Positions 44,534-54,024 of a DNA stretch of 64,000 nucleotides are shown in pieces (within the stretch, counting starts at the first letter, position 1; each line of letters opens with the position of its first letter). The stretch is from Chitinivibrionales bacterium (GTDB lineage Bacteria > Fibrobacterota > Chitinivibrionia > Chitinivibrionales > JANQEN01): contig JANQEN010000206.1 of assembly GCA_028278335.1 (NCBI GenBank), forward strand, positions 37,266 through 101,265, given 5' to 3'. The translations under genes and the position numbers were made by a program. The notes below the pieces were generated by a model, which searched no databases, was not told the DNA's origin, and worked only from the letters and a program-made list of their open reading frames with translations.

Positions 44534-47500
44534 CTATTTTCGGGAGAAAAAGAGGAGTGGGTAGGTCATGATCACTGGCTTATTTGAGCCTGCAACACCT
44601 TTAAACTTACAGCTATTAAATTCGCGCATAATAATGTCTTCAAGCTTTTTATTGTGGATTGAATTGGCAATGATTCTTAAATTGGCAATTTCACCTGATG
44701 GTTTGATTAAAAAACTGACGGTTACCCTTCCTTCTAGATCGGCGTTCTTCTTTTGCAATCGTGCATATGCTTTCATGATATTTGATACAGTTTGGGATAA
44801 CACTTTATTTATAGCATCATAATCTCGGGATGACTTTTTAACCTGTCCCTTTACCGCTTGAATGAATTTTCCCAGGTCCTCCTCATATTGGGAAATATCC
44901 GATTCTCCTTTCTCTGGAGCCTGTTTTGATTTCTGCATTGCCAAGGCTTTTTTCTCTTCTTCGAATTTTTTGCGTTCCATCTCAAGCTGTTCCCAGGCAC
45001 TTTTTAACTTTTCCCTTTCAGCTAAAAGAACAGAATCCTTAGTCGAGGTTTCACTGACGATTTTGGCTCTCTCCTTGTTGACTTGGTTCAATAGAGATTG
45101 TCGTTCTTTGTTCAAAGCACTTTTCGACTCACTCATTACTTGATTTAAGCTGTCTTCAATTTTTTGTTGTCGGTTAAGTAGGGCATTCTTCTCGGACTCT
45201 AAGCGCGATGCCTGTTCTTTTGTGCTTTGCTCAAGTTGGATCTGCAGAGCCTGCCTCTCCTCTTCAATCTCAGTAAGCGCCTCTGTTTTTAACCTATTTA
45301 AACTATCCATAATGCGTTTTTGTCGATTGTGCTGCTTTTGTCGCTCTTGCTCTAAAAGATTCTTCTCTTTTTGAAGCTCCTTTGTTTTTGCTTCTTCCTC
45401 TTGTTTTAATTTTTGTAAAAAAACCGACTCTCGCTTTTTTCGTTCCTCTTCTAAGCGGGCTCTTTTTTGGTGTAGCTCAAGCTCAACCTTTTGACGCATC
45501 GTATCAATAGCTTTAAATTCAGAGGCCATCTTCTCTTTTTGTTCAACAAAACTCTTTTGTAAACGATTTTGCTCCTCTTTGAGGGCGACCTTTTGGTGCT
45601 CGATCTTCTCTTTTTCGATGGCCATCTCTTTTTCTAAAACTTTTTTTATTGAGTCTGCTAGGATCATTCTGGTGTCAAGTTCCTCGGTTACTTCATTATC
45701 AAAAAAGAAGTCCTCATCTTCCAAAGCCTCTTCTTTTTCTTTAAGAGCCTCAGACTCTTTTTTTGCAGCTTCAAATTTTTTTACTTCCTCCTCTAAAGCT
45801 TTCCGCATGGAAGCGAGTTCCAATTTCGCTTGGTTGTTCTTTTCCTCAATCTCCTGTGCAAAGTGTTCCAATTGAGATTTTTGCTTGGCAATATTCTTTT
45901 CCTTTTCTTGAAGCTCCTTTCCAATAATTGCTTGGATTGAGTCCAGTTGCAGCTTTTGTTTTGCCTCCTCTTTTTTAATCCATGCCTGCTCTTTCTGCTT
46001 TCTCTCTACTTCAATCTCTTTTTGTCTCTTAAGAAAAAGATTTTTCTCATTTTCTAAACGGGCTTTTTCACGATTTATTTCAGTTAATAAGGATTGACGC
46101 TCCTGGTTGAGCTTGCTAAGGGCAATTTTTTCTCGTTGTGCAAGTTTTTCCATCTCCCTGTTTTTTTGTTCCTCCTTTTCTAAGAGAATCTTTTTAAGGG
46201 AGTCCTCTAAGGCCATTGTCTTTTTTCTCATCGACTCATTCAATTTATTAACAAGCTCTTCTTTTTCTGCTTGTAAGCGATTCTCTAATTCTTTCTGCTT
46301 TCTTTGCGAATCATGATGTAACTCTTTTTGAAGATTTGAGAAATGCTTTCTTTCGCTGGTAACAACAGAATCCATCTGATCTTTAAGCCTTCTCTTCTCA
46401 TTAACCAAGATGGTATTCAAACGAAGCTCCTGCGATTTTAAACTATCGGCAATTTTCTTTTGCTGATGAAGTAAATCGCTTTTTTCTATTTCTAACCGAG
46501 TTCGAATTGAATCAATGTGCTGTTGCTGAAGCTTCTCTTTTTCAAGCATCTCCTGGTTAAACTTCTGCTCTCGCTTTTTTCTGGTTTCCTCGATTTTCTT
46601 TAAGGCTTCTGCAGTTTCTTCTGCAAGTGTGTTCTCTTTTTTCTTCAAGTCTAAACTCTGTTGGTTTAGTTGATCTCTTTGCGCAGTAATATTTTTGTTT
46701 AACTCCTCTTCGTATTTTTTAATCTCCTCTTTTTGTTGAGCTAACTGCTGTTTCTCCCTGGCAATTTCCTCTTCTGCAGCTTTTTTAATAGAGTCTACTT
46801 CATCCATCTTCGTTTCCAAAACAGTTGTTGCCTCATCGTCAAAGAAGAACTCCTCATCTTCCATGTTGTCTTCCTCTTTTTCCAAGGCTAATGCTTCGGC
46901 TTTTGCCTTTTCAAACCGCTCAATCTCTTTTTGTAGTAGTGCACGTAAGTGGGCGATTTCTGCTTTGGCTTTTCTGTTTTTCTCCTCCAAGGTTTTAGCT
47001 AACGATTCAATTTCCCTCTGTCGTGTATTGAGTGCGGCCTTCTGTTCTTCGATCTCTTGCTTTTTTTGCTGCTGTGATGTTTCCAGCTCCATCTTTCGAT
47101 GGGAAAGCCACTGATTTTGCTCTGTTTGCCACTCCCTTTTATGCTGATCAAGTTCAGCACGCAGTGCTGCCTGACGATCAGAAAAGGACTTTTCAGCAGA
47201 AGCAAGTTTTGCCTTCTGTTGAGCTAAAAGTGACTCCTGCTCTTTTCGTTCAATTGCTAACTGCCTTCGAAGCTGAGCCTCTTTTTGAGCGATCTGTTTT
47301 TCTACATCGATAGTTCCCCTTTGTGCATCTAAGCGTTGTTCTCGCCGTTTAGAAAAGCGGTCAACATAGACACCCATTGTTAGAAAGTCATCTTTGAGAA
47401 GCAGCTCACCCTTTCGGGTAGCTGTCTTTTCAGAATCAATTGTTAAAAGCGGTCCATATACCCATCCAATCCCACCACGTTTAAGAAAAATTCGTCGCCA

Positions 47501-48253
47501 ACTTCCAAAGGTGGTGACTATATATACCTCCTCAAAGGGCATGACTCGACCAATGGTCCGATAGGAAGTTGATGGGCCAGTTCTAATCATGGCGCTTCCC
47601 ACACCCTTTTTAAGTGTTGCTACCTGTTTTATGGAGACACGACGTTGTCGCCCAATTGATCGGAGCTGTTGATCAATTTCAACCTTGGTGCCTACCAGAT
47701 CAGCCCTGATCCAACCCTTTGTATCTTTTGCAACATAAACTTCGTACCATCCATTTTCTTCGTGAAGCACCTCATATACTGTGCCAAAGGGTGCTCGCTT
47801 AATAACAGCGTGGGTATTGCCGGGGCCAGACCGAAGATTAACACTGCTTTTATTAACATACCCGATTCTCATTCTGAGAATGTCTTTGCCCCAATTGAGT
47901 AACTGGTTTTTATAGAAGGAGGTGTACTCTTTGACCAATTGTTCCTGAGCTTCTAAATCCAGTGTTAAATAGGGAAACTGTTGTTTAAACTTTGATTCGG
48001 TTACGATGCTTTTTTTATTGAGCCATCCAATCGTGCCACCGATAATAAAAACCTTTTGCCAATGTTCATAGACTCCGACAATTAATGCTGGTTTGCCAAG
48101 CTGTAATTCAGAAACAATCGGAGCACTTCGTGAGGGGGATAAATAGACTTTCAGTTCAGAAACAGCGCATAGATGAACCCCTTCCTTTGCCTTAGTAGAC
48201 AGAGGAAATAATATTAAGAGTAGAATAAGGAGGGTTACTTTTTTTGTTTTCAA
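44534..48253 (-). CDS. giant periplasmic SH3 / coiled-coil / TonB-C-like protein
   Basis: A 1239-residue protein. Signal peptide (about 23 residues), then three bacterial SH3-like domains (about 26-82, 128-190 and 205-270; the second has SSVNLRSGPGNTHAVIK). About 800 residues of charged coiled coil (300-1090) follow. The last 110 residues are a TonB/AgmX C-terminal-like domain (GRVTVSFLIKPSGEIANLRI). Inside the coil a block with EDEEFFFDDE near residue 468 recurs as EDEDFFFDNE about 380 residues later (offset exactly 1140 bases). The start is TTG with a weak ribosome-binding site. The layout suggests a periplasm-spanning rod that binds peptidoglycan through SH3 domains and an envelope partner through its C terminus. 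Confidence 0.8.
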   Translation of the reverse strand: MKTKKVTLLILLLILFPLSTKAKEGVHLCAVSELKVYLSPSRSAPIVSELQLGKPALIVGVYEHWQKVFIIGGTIGWLNKKSIVTESKFKQQFPYLTLDLEAQEQLVKEYTSFYKNQLLNWGKDILRMRIGYVNKSSVNLRSGPGNTHAVIKRAPFGTVYEVLHEENGWYEVYVAKDTKGWIRADLVGTKVEIDQQLRSIGRQRRVSIKQVATLKKGVGSAMIRTGPSTSYRTIGRVMPFEEVYIVTTFGSWRRIFLKRGGIGWVYGPLLTIDSEKTATRKGELLLKDDFLTMGVYVDRFSKRREQRLDAQRGTIDVEKQIAQKEAQLRRQLAIERKEQESLLAQQKAKLASAEKSFSDRQAALRAELDQHKREWQTEQNQWLSHRKMELETSQQQKKQEIEEQKAALNTRQREIESLAKTLEEKNRKAKAEIAHLRALLQKEIERFEKAKAEALALEKEEDNMEDEEFFFDDEATTVLETKMDEVDSIKKAAEEEIAREKQQLAQQKEEIKKYEEELNKNITAQRDQLNQQSLDLKKKENTLAEETAEALKKIEETRKKREQKFNQEMLEKEKLQQQHIDSIRTRLEIEKSDLLHQQKKIADSLKSQELRLNTILVNEKRRLKDQMDSVVTSERKHFSNLQKELHHDSQRKQKELENRLQAEKEELVNKLNESMRKKTMALEDSLKKILLEKEEQKNREMEKLAQREKIALSKLNQERQSLLTEINREKARLENEKNLFLKRQKEIEVERKQKEQAWIKKEEAKQKLQLDSIQAIIGKELQEKEKNIAKQKSQLEHFAQEIEEKNNQAKLELASMRKALEEEVKKFEAAKKESEALKEKEEALEDEDFFFDNEVTEELDTRMILADSIKKVLEKEMAIEKEKIEHQKVALKEEQNRLQKSFVEQKEKMASEFKAIDTMRQKVELELHQKRARLEEERKKRESVFLQKLKQEEEAKTKELQKEKNLLEQERQKQHNRQKRIMDSLNRLKTEALTEIEEERQALQIQLEQSTKEQASRLESEKNALLNRQQKIEDSLNQVMSESKSALNKERQSLLNQVNKERAKIVSETSTKDSVLLAEREKLKSAWEQLEMERKKFEEEKKALAMQKSKQAPEKGESDISQYEEDLGKFIQAVKGQVKKSSRDYDAINKVLSQTVSNIMKAYARLQKKNADLEGRVTVSFLIKPSGEIANLRIIANSIHNKKLEDIIMREFNSCKFKGVAGSNKPVIMTYPLLFFSRK

Positions 48254-48254
48254 A

Positions 48255-49157
48255 TTATTTAATAATCTTTGAACTTTGTGTTAAGCTCGGTGGAATGTTA
48301 ATGCCAATTGTCTCAGCAGTTTTTTGATTAAGAACCAATATGGTTACCTCTGGTGGTTGGATTGCTATGGTAGAAACACTTTTTCCACTGATAATCCTTT
48401 TTGCCAGAGCAGCTGCTTGCTTGCCTATCTCTTCATAATCAATCATTAGGGCAACTAAAGCACCTTTCTTTACAAATCGACTGGTCGGCGCCATAAAGGG
48501 AACATTGTTTTCAAAAGTAAAAAGTGCGATAAACTGAAAGGCGTCATGTTTCGCAACCGTTCTGTCTGGTGGAAGATACAGTCCATCAATTTTACCGCGC
48601 ATTCCTCGAATGGCGTTGGGGATTTCTGACTCACCTGCGACCTTCTGCTCAATCAATACCAATCCTTTACTTTTAGAAGCCTTTTTCATCTCTGTTACTC
48701 GTGCAGTACTTATCTGGTTACTATAGACTAAACCAATTTTTTTAAGAGTCGGTACTACTGATTTAAAGGCCTCAAACTGTTTGTCAATAGGAATGTTGAG
48801 AGAGACGCCGGTAATATTTTTGCCTGCAACTCCAGACTCTTTCACGTTCATGATCATACAGAAGACAATCGGTATTCCAGCTAACTCTTTTTTCGCAACC
48901 TTTGCTGCAGCAGTTCCAATAGCAAGGACAACAGAGCATCCCTGAGAAGAGAATTTTTTACAATGGGCAGCACCCTTTTCTGCGCTGCCCTCCATGTTCA
49001 AAGTAATGGTGGCATCACCAAACACGGTTTTTATTCCCTTTACCGGTGCATTGAGCATGGCGCTATTTTTACTGATAAGAATACCGACCTTTCCTAAGAT
49101 ATTGGTATTAAAAAAGAGCAGGCAAAGGATCGATAGGCACAGGGTATATGACTTCAT
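48255..49157 (-). CDS. ABC-type substrate-binding protein (PF04392-type)
   Basis: A 300-residue periplasmic protein with a signal peptide (ends FNTNILG) and the 'ABC_sub_bind' fold: VVLAIGTAAAKVAKKEL, IPIVFCMIMN, KKIGLVYSNQ, YEEIGKQAAALAKRI. No permease or ATPase gene accompanies it, so it probably senses a ligand for the adjacent receptors rather than feeding a transporter. Ligands of this family include tryptophan- or nucleoside-like molecules in a few cases; not predictable here. It is 12 bases after the TPR gene and one base before the SH3/coiled-coil gene. Confidence 0.82.
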   Translation of the reverse strand: MKSYTLCLSILCLLFFNTNILGKVGILISKNSAMLNAPVKGIKTVFGDATITLNMEGSAEKGAAHCKKFSSQGCSVVLAIGTAAAKVAKKELAGIPIVFCMIMNVKESGVAGKNITGVSLNIPIDKQFEAFKSVVPTLKKIGLVYSNQISTARVTEMKKASKSKGLVLIEQKVAGESEIPNAIRGMRGKIDGLYLPPDRTVAKHDAFQFIALFTFENNVPFMAPTSRFVKKGALVALMIDYEEIGKQAAALAKRIISGKSVSTIAIQPPEVTILVLNQKTAETIGINIPPSLTQSSKIIK

Positions 49158-49169
49158 GCAACCCCCAAA

Positions 49170-50396
49170 TTAATAGGATTTAATTTTGTCCATTTCAATT
49201 TTTAAAAACTTACTATCCCGTTTTTGCGGAAATAGTTCAATGTATTTTTCCCAATAATGGGACATTTTTGTATAGTCTTTAAGATAATAGGCATATATAG
49301 ATCCCAAATTGTAGTATGCTTTTTCATTGGTTGCATCCACAGAGAGGATTTTGTTGTAAATGGCAATGGCTTTATCATACTCTTTTTTAAGCTGATGGGC
49401 ATTTGCTAAACCGGTGAGAGCTTCAGTATTTTGTGGCTCGTGGATTAGAAAGGCATTATAACTCTCAATTGCCTTGGTGTAGAGTCCAAGTTGGACGGCG
49501 CAATTCCCCATAGAGTAAAGTATGGAATAGTGTTGATTGGTATCGTAGGCTTTTTGATAAAGGTGGAGAGCCTCTTCCGGCAAGTCAAGAAGCTCATAGG
49601 TTGAGCCCAGATTGAAAAAAACCTCATAATTTTCATTACCCAGTGAAATACTTGTCGTGTATCCCCTTTTTGCCTCTTGGTACAGTTTCTCCATAAAGGC
49701 ACTGTACCCTAATTTAAAATAGAGATCTGGGCCAGATCCTCTTAGGGTTGTAGCCTGTTTGTATCCCATTAAGGCATAGCGGTATGATTTTTGGTGTAAA
49801 TAAAAGTCTCCTAACCATTCATAGGCTTGGGCATTTTTCCTGTTTTGACCGATGAGCTTTCTAAAGACCTTCTTGGCTCGTCTTGTTTGCTTGAGCTGCA
49901 GATACACCTGTGCCAAATTTTGGTAGGCTTCACCATAATCGGGGTGGCACTTGATGGCCCGCAAAAAAAACATCTTTGCATTATGTAAATCACCGGATTC
50001 AAAGTAGCAGGCTCCAAGAGCATTGAGAGACCATTGATGACAGGGGGTAAGAGAGTCCGCACGAGCAAAATAAGCCTTACCTTCGGCACAGGGTAAGCAT
50101 CGTCCATACAGGTAGTTAACCTTAGCATCTTGGTCGTTGCTTTGTTGCCACTCTGCATAAAAGCTGCGAGAAATTTCTTTAATTGAATCGGCACACTTAA
50201 AACTGGCATCTTGAAAGATTCGGTGATCCAAGATAGAAAGCGAAGTGTCAGAAAGCTTTGGTAGGTAGTATTGATAGGCTTTGCGATAGTGCTTATTGTA
50301 AAGTAATAGACTGCCTGAGTCTGACGGAGTGGCAAAGGATACCACGGTTGCGGTAGATAGTATAAGTAGCAATCTAAGAAACACCCTATTGATCAT
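49170..50396 (-). CDS. exported TPR-repeat protein
   Basis: A 408-residue protein with an N-terminal signal or anchor (residues 1-22, LLLILSTATVVSFA) and about eight tetratricopeptide repeats from residue 120 on (for example GDLHNAKMFFLRAIKCHPDYGEAY in part, and KAYYNLGSIYAYYLKDYTKM). The start is the ATG at 50396, 11 bases after GAGGG; an upstream in-frame codon would extend it by 12 residues. Probably a periplasmic scaffold for the neighbouring envelope proteins. It follows the receptor gene by 38 bases. Confidence 0.78.
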   Translation of the reverse strand: MINRVFLRLLLILSTATVVSFATPSDSGSLLLYNKHYRKAYQYYLPKLSDTSLSILDHRIFQDASFKCADSIKEISRSFYAEWQQSNDQDAKVNYLYGRCLPCAEGKAYFARADSLTPCHQWSLNALGACYFESGDLHNAKMFFLRAIKCHPDYGEAYQNLAQVYLQLKQTRRAKKVFRKLIGQNRKNAQAYEWLGDFYLHQKSYRYALMGYKQATTLRGSGPDLYFKLGYSAFMEKLYQEAKRGYTTSISLGNENYEVFFNLGSTYELLDLPEEALHLYQKAYDTNQHYSILYSMGNCAVQLGLYTKAIESYNAFLIHEPQNTEALTGLANAHQLKKEYDKAIAIYNKILSVDATNEKAYYNLGSIYAYYLKDYTKMSHYWEKYIELFPQKRDSKFLKIEMDKIKSY

Positions 50397-50434
50397 ATCA
50401 TTTAATACCCTCTGCAGAAAAAGCCTTCGCACTG

Positions 50435-52285
50435 CTAGCGGTCAAGGACAAATTCACCAACCAATTGTCTGAGCTCCTGCACTTCCTTGTTGAGGTCTTG
50501 CATTGATTGGGCTGTTTGCGTAACACCATCGGAACACTGTTTTGCCGATCCGGAGATGTTTGTGATATTTTGGGAGATCATGCTGACCGACGAAGTTTGC
50601 TCATTGGAGGCCACCGCAATCTGGTTTATTTTCGCTTTACTATCCAGAACCACATTGAGAATTTCACCCAATGACTGCTCTGATTTATTGGAGAGTCCTA
50701 ATCCATGATTGGCCTCTTCCATTCCCTTCCGCATGGTTGTCACTACTTGGAAAGACTCCTTTTGAATTGCCGTAATTATTTGGCTGATATCTTGAGTCGC
50801 CTTGGTAACCCGAGCGGCAAGCCTTCTAATCTCTTCGGCCACCACAGAAAATCCCTTGCCTTGCGCTCCCACACGGGATGCTTCGATTGCTGCATTAATA
50901 GCAATAAGTTTGGTTTGATCTGCAATTTCCGTGATGGTTGTAATAATATTACCGATCTTTTGTGAGCTTTCATTGAGTTTGTTGACCACCTCCGAAGAGT
51001 TTTCGATGGTGCCGGCAATTTGAGCCATACTATTTTTCGCTTCATGTACAATCTCAACACCACTATTGGAGATAACCTCTGTTTTGTTCATGAGTTCATT
51101 AACATTAGAAACATTTTGCGAAGTGACTGTAATGGTTCCTGATATCTGCTCTGAAGATACGGCAACCTCCGAGGATTGATAGGCCACTTCATCCAACTCT
51201 CGTGCCAGCTTTAGAGCTGTTTCTGATACCTGCTGTGATGCCTGGGATATCTTTTCGGTGTTGTCCGCAACTTGACAAATGATGTCATGAAGTTTGTCTG
51301 TAAAGCGATCAAACCCCTTAGCCAGCATACCTATCTCGTCGGGAGAGGCAATGTTGAGACGCTTGGTGAGGTCGCCACCACCATCGGCAAGCTCATTGAG
51401 AAAGACCGATATTTTTTTAATCTCCTGAAATTTGTCCATGAAGGTGTTAAAGCCTATTGCCAGATCACCCACTTCATCATTGGACTTTATGTGAATTCTT
51501 TGGGCCAGATCACCTTCACCTTCGGAGATATCATTTAATACAGTAACCACCTTGTTGATCGGTGCTGAAATAAAGGAGCCAATCCAGAAGGCAAGGATAA
51601 ATCCAAGGATGATGATTATTGTGCTGTACAGCATGGTGCGACGAATCGCCGCAGCAATAACCTTTTTCATGTTATTTAAGGTAATGCCGACTTGGACTAC
51701 ACCAATGACTCGAATGTTGGGATTGGCCGTTAGATTTTGATTCTCCTGTGGCTCTTCCATTTCAACTTCGGGATCATCAAAAAATTCACTCTCCAAGTCG
51801 GTAAGTTCTTCCTCTTCCTGAGAAGCTTGGGACGATAGTACTACAGGCATGGCTATGTTTATTACTTTTTCTCCAGCTTGATTTGCATACTCTATCTCAC
51901 TTCTTTCATCAATTGAAAAGGCTTCCTTGATCTTTTCAATGTCTGAACGATCCTGGTTATAACTTGCAATGATTTTGCCCTTTTTATTACTGATGACACA
52001 ATAGATCACATCGGGATCATCAGTAACACCACCAATGATCTTGTCAAGTATTGGTTTGTCCTCAATTTGTACTCCATATCGAGCATTATACGCCATAATA
52101 CGGGTTATAGTAACCCCTCGATTGATCAATTGGTTTTTTATCTGCTTTCGTTGTCGCTGAATAAAGGTAATGGCAAGGCTGAGAACTGATACTAAAATGA
52201 GAACCATACTCACTATGATGAGCTTAAATTTTAAAGTCTGAACCAAGGTTTTACTCTTTTTTCTTTGGTAGGGCGATTGATGCAT
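50435..52285 (-). CDS. methyl-accepting chemotaxis protein with tandem HAMP
   Basis: A 616-residue transmembrane receptor. Helices at 21-43 and 218-238 flank a periplasmic sensor domain (PAS/Cache-like, VIYCVISNKKGKIIASY). This domain carries a Glu/Asp-rich insertion at 157-182 (SEFFDDPEVEMEEP). Two HAMP domains follow (about 239-292 and 293-345, the second with ADGGGDLTKRL), then a signalling hairpin with the intact tip TKLIAINAAIEASRVGAQG and the GFSVVAEEIRRLA segment. AAGGAG precedes the ATG. It presumably controls the CheA next door through CheW. Confidence 0.93.
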   Translation of the reverse strand: MHQSPYQRKKSKTLVQTLKFKLIIVSMVLILVSVLSLAITFIQRQRKQIKNQLINRGVTITRIMAYNARYGVQIEDKPILDKIIGGVTDDPDVIYCVISNKKGKIIASYNQDRSDIEKIKEAFSIDERSEIEYANQAGEKVINIAMPVVLSSQASQEEEELTDLESEFFDDPEVEMEEPQENQNLTANPNIRVIGVVQVGITLNNMKKVIAAAIRRTMLYSTIIIILGFILAFWIGSFISAPINKVVTVLNDISEGEGDLAQRIHIKSNDEVGDLAIGFNTFMDKFQEIKKISVFLNELADGGGDLTKRLNIASPDEIGMLAKGFDRFTDKLHDIICQVADNTEKISQASQQVSETALKLARELDEVAYQSSEVAVSSEQISGTITVTSQNVSNVNELMNKTEVISNSGVEIVHEAKNSMAQIAGTIENSSEVVNKLNESSQKIGNIITTITEIADQTKLIAINAAIEASRVGAQGKGFSVVAEEIRRLAARVTKATQDISQIITAIQKESFQVVTTMRKGMEEANHGLGLSNKSEQSLGEILNVVLDSKAKINQIAVASNEQTSSVSMISQNITNISGSAKQCSDGVTQTAQSMQDLNKEVQELRQLVGEFVLDR

Positions 52286-52313
52286 ATACTATTCTCCTTC
52301 TAACTATTGCGCC

Positions 52314-53573
52314 TTAGGCAATTTGAAAGGAATTTTTGAAGGTTTCCAATATTTTTAGATTATTCTTGATACCTTCGATTTTATATTCTAATTGATTAAA
52401 TTTAAGTAACGTTATCTGTGCCTCTGATTTGAGTTTGTCAAATTGATCAATTGACACCTTTACCGTATCACTAAACCCCTTTCGCCTAACATGTGCCTCA
52501 GCCATGAGTGTATTGAGGTTGGCTACTTTATCAAAAAGGGCTGCATATACTGTTGATGCTTCCAAGGTGTGCTCATTGATTGAATCAAGTAATAGTTCCA
52601 CCTTAGCGGTGTCGTCAAGGCTTCGTTCAACGGTCTCTTTGCTACTCTTAACCTTTGTAAAGAGGTCACCAATTTTATTTTCAACTATTGTTGAAGATTG
52701 ACTACTATCCGCTGATATGGCGTTTATTTTGTCAATTATTAATTCTGTTTCCTTTATAAGTTTCTGATAGTTGATCTGATTAGCATTTTCCTGAACAGCA
52801 TCGATCGAGGCGTTTAATTTTACCAATTCAGATTCTGTAGAAAGACCCTTAATTGTTTTGTCAAGGTGTGTTATTTGATTGATAAGATTAAAGAAATCGC
52901 GAAGACCTTGATCGAGGTTGTGGGTCATATGATTGAAGTCCTCCAGGTCATTTGAAACAGTGTGTATTAAGTTTTTGTACTTTGATAGTGCATCACGAGA
53001 ATTTTTGTTTGACCTATTAACCTGTTCAATAGCAACAAGGTTGCTGCTCGTATTAACATCGAGATCAGCAAACTTTTTATTTATCTCCATTGTTTTGCTT
53101 CGCACCTCTTCAAGGTTCGATCCAATTTGAGAGAAATACTCAACCTCGGATCGGAACTCATCCAAAGCCTCCATGGTTGAGGCGATAAATAGGTCCAGTT
53201 GCTTTATGAGAAGGGCCGACACCTTCCACAGGCCTCCTACCCGTTCACGAAGAAATTTCATCATCTCACCCAGTTCATAGGAGAGGCCATAGGGTAAGGG
53301 ATCCTCAGGATCCTCTTTAAATCGTTGGGTTAAATCTCCCTGGGTAATTTTTCGAATCTTCATCATCAGAGTGTCAACCGATGTATTTATCTTTTTCTCA
53401 AGATATCGTGCCAAGAGGAAGGCGATACCCACGGCAACAGCAAGATTAATGAAATATGCTAATCGTGCATCTGGGATAAATTTTTCACCTAAAACCCAAG
53501 TAACCGTCACAATGGTAACCGCACAAAGGAGAAATACAAAGAGGATTTTGTTATTCAACTCTCTATCTATCAT
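52314..53573 (-). CDS. degenerate receptor-like protein (MCP-related, altered signalling tip)
   Basis: A 419-residue membrane protein with two helices (about 10-28 and 39-56) separated by a 10-residue loop, so no periplasmic sensor. A HAMP-like segment (KITQGDLTQRF) and a long helical domain follow. Its centre, LSTESELVKLNASIDAVQENA, lines up with the receptor tip of the adjacent MCP but has lost most conserved residues, and the GFSVVAEEIRRLA part is absent. It may insert into receptor arrays as a structural or inhibitory member. The ATG overlaps the cheW stop (ATGA). Confidence 0.75.
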   Translation of the reverse strand: MIDRELNNKILFVFLLCAVTIVTVTWVLGEKFIPDARLAYFINLAVAVGIAFLLARYLEKKINTSVDTLMMKIRKITQGDLTQRFKEDPEDPLPYGLSYELGEMMKFLRERVGGLWKVSALLIKQLDLFIASTMEALDEFRSEVEYFSQIGSNLEEVRSKTMEINKKFADLDVNTSSNLVAIEQVNRSNKNSRDALSKYKNLIHTVSNDLEDFNHMTHNLDQGLRDFFNLINQITHLDKTIKGLSTESELVKLNASIDAVQENANQINYQKLIKETELIIDKINAISADSSQSSTIVENKIGDLFTKVKSSKETVERSLDDTAKVELLLDSINEHTLEASTVYAALFDKVANLNTLMAEAHVRRKGFSDTVKVSIDQFDKLKSEAQITLLKFNQLEYKIEGIKNNLKILETFKNSFQIA

Positions 53574-54019
53574 TGGACAACCTGTTCCATGTTTAAGGTT
53601 ATAGTATGCAAAACAATCTCATTGACCTTCATGATAAAGAAATCTTTGTCAGTACGGCAAAAGGTCGGAAAAAAGTTTTTCCAATAAGTAAAAGGTTCAG
53701 GAATGGTATCGGTTTGATGAATGCTAGTAAAGCGCATAAGGTCGATGAGTTCATGAATCAAAAGTCCAATCACCCCTTCGGTGGAGTCTAAAATGACGAT
53801 TTTATAGGTTGTTGTATTTTCTTGGGTCACACTCCAAAGATCTAAAACAGGAACAACGTTTCCACGAAGGTTGATCAAACCAAGAATGAATTTGGGGCTC
53901 TGTGGAAGCCGGGTAATCAAATCAGTCTCAAAAACTTCCTGAATATGTTCAGTAGCGATTGCTACATGAACAGAGCCGATTCGCATACAAAGATGTTCGC
54001 TGTTTGCTGATTCTTTCAT
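53570..54019 (-). CDS. cheW: chemotaxis coupling protein CheW
   Basis: A 149-residue CheW that bridges receptors and CheA. Recognisable: IGSVHVAIATEHIQEVFE at the N terminus, LGLINLRGNVVPVLDLW and VIGLLIHELIDLMRF. It has a slightly longer C-terminal part than usual. It starts five bases after the cheA stop and overlaps the degenerate receptor gene. Confidence 0.92.
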   Translation of the reverse strand: MKESANSEHLCMRIGSVHVAIATEHIQEVFETDLITRLPQSPKFILGLINLRGNVVPVLDLWSVTQENTTTYKIVILDSTEGVIGLLIHELIDLMRFTSIHQTDTIPEPFTYWKNFFPTFCRTDKDFFIMKVNEIVLHTITLNMEQVVQ

Positions 54020-54024
54020 CGAAA

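Noticed and set aside
49811..50335. 174-codon frame inside the TPR gene, same strand, other frame
   Set aside because: No ribosome-binding site or recognisable domain; fully inside a well-supported TPR protein.
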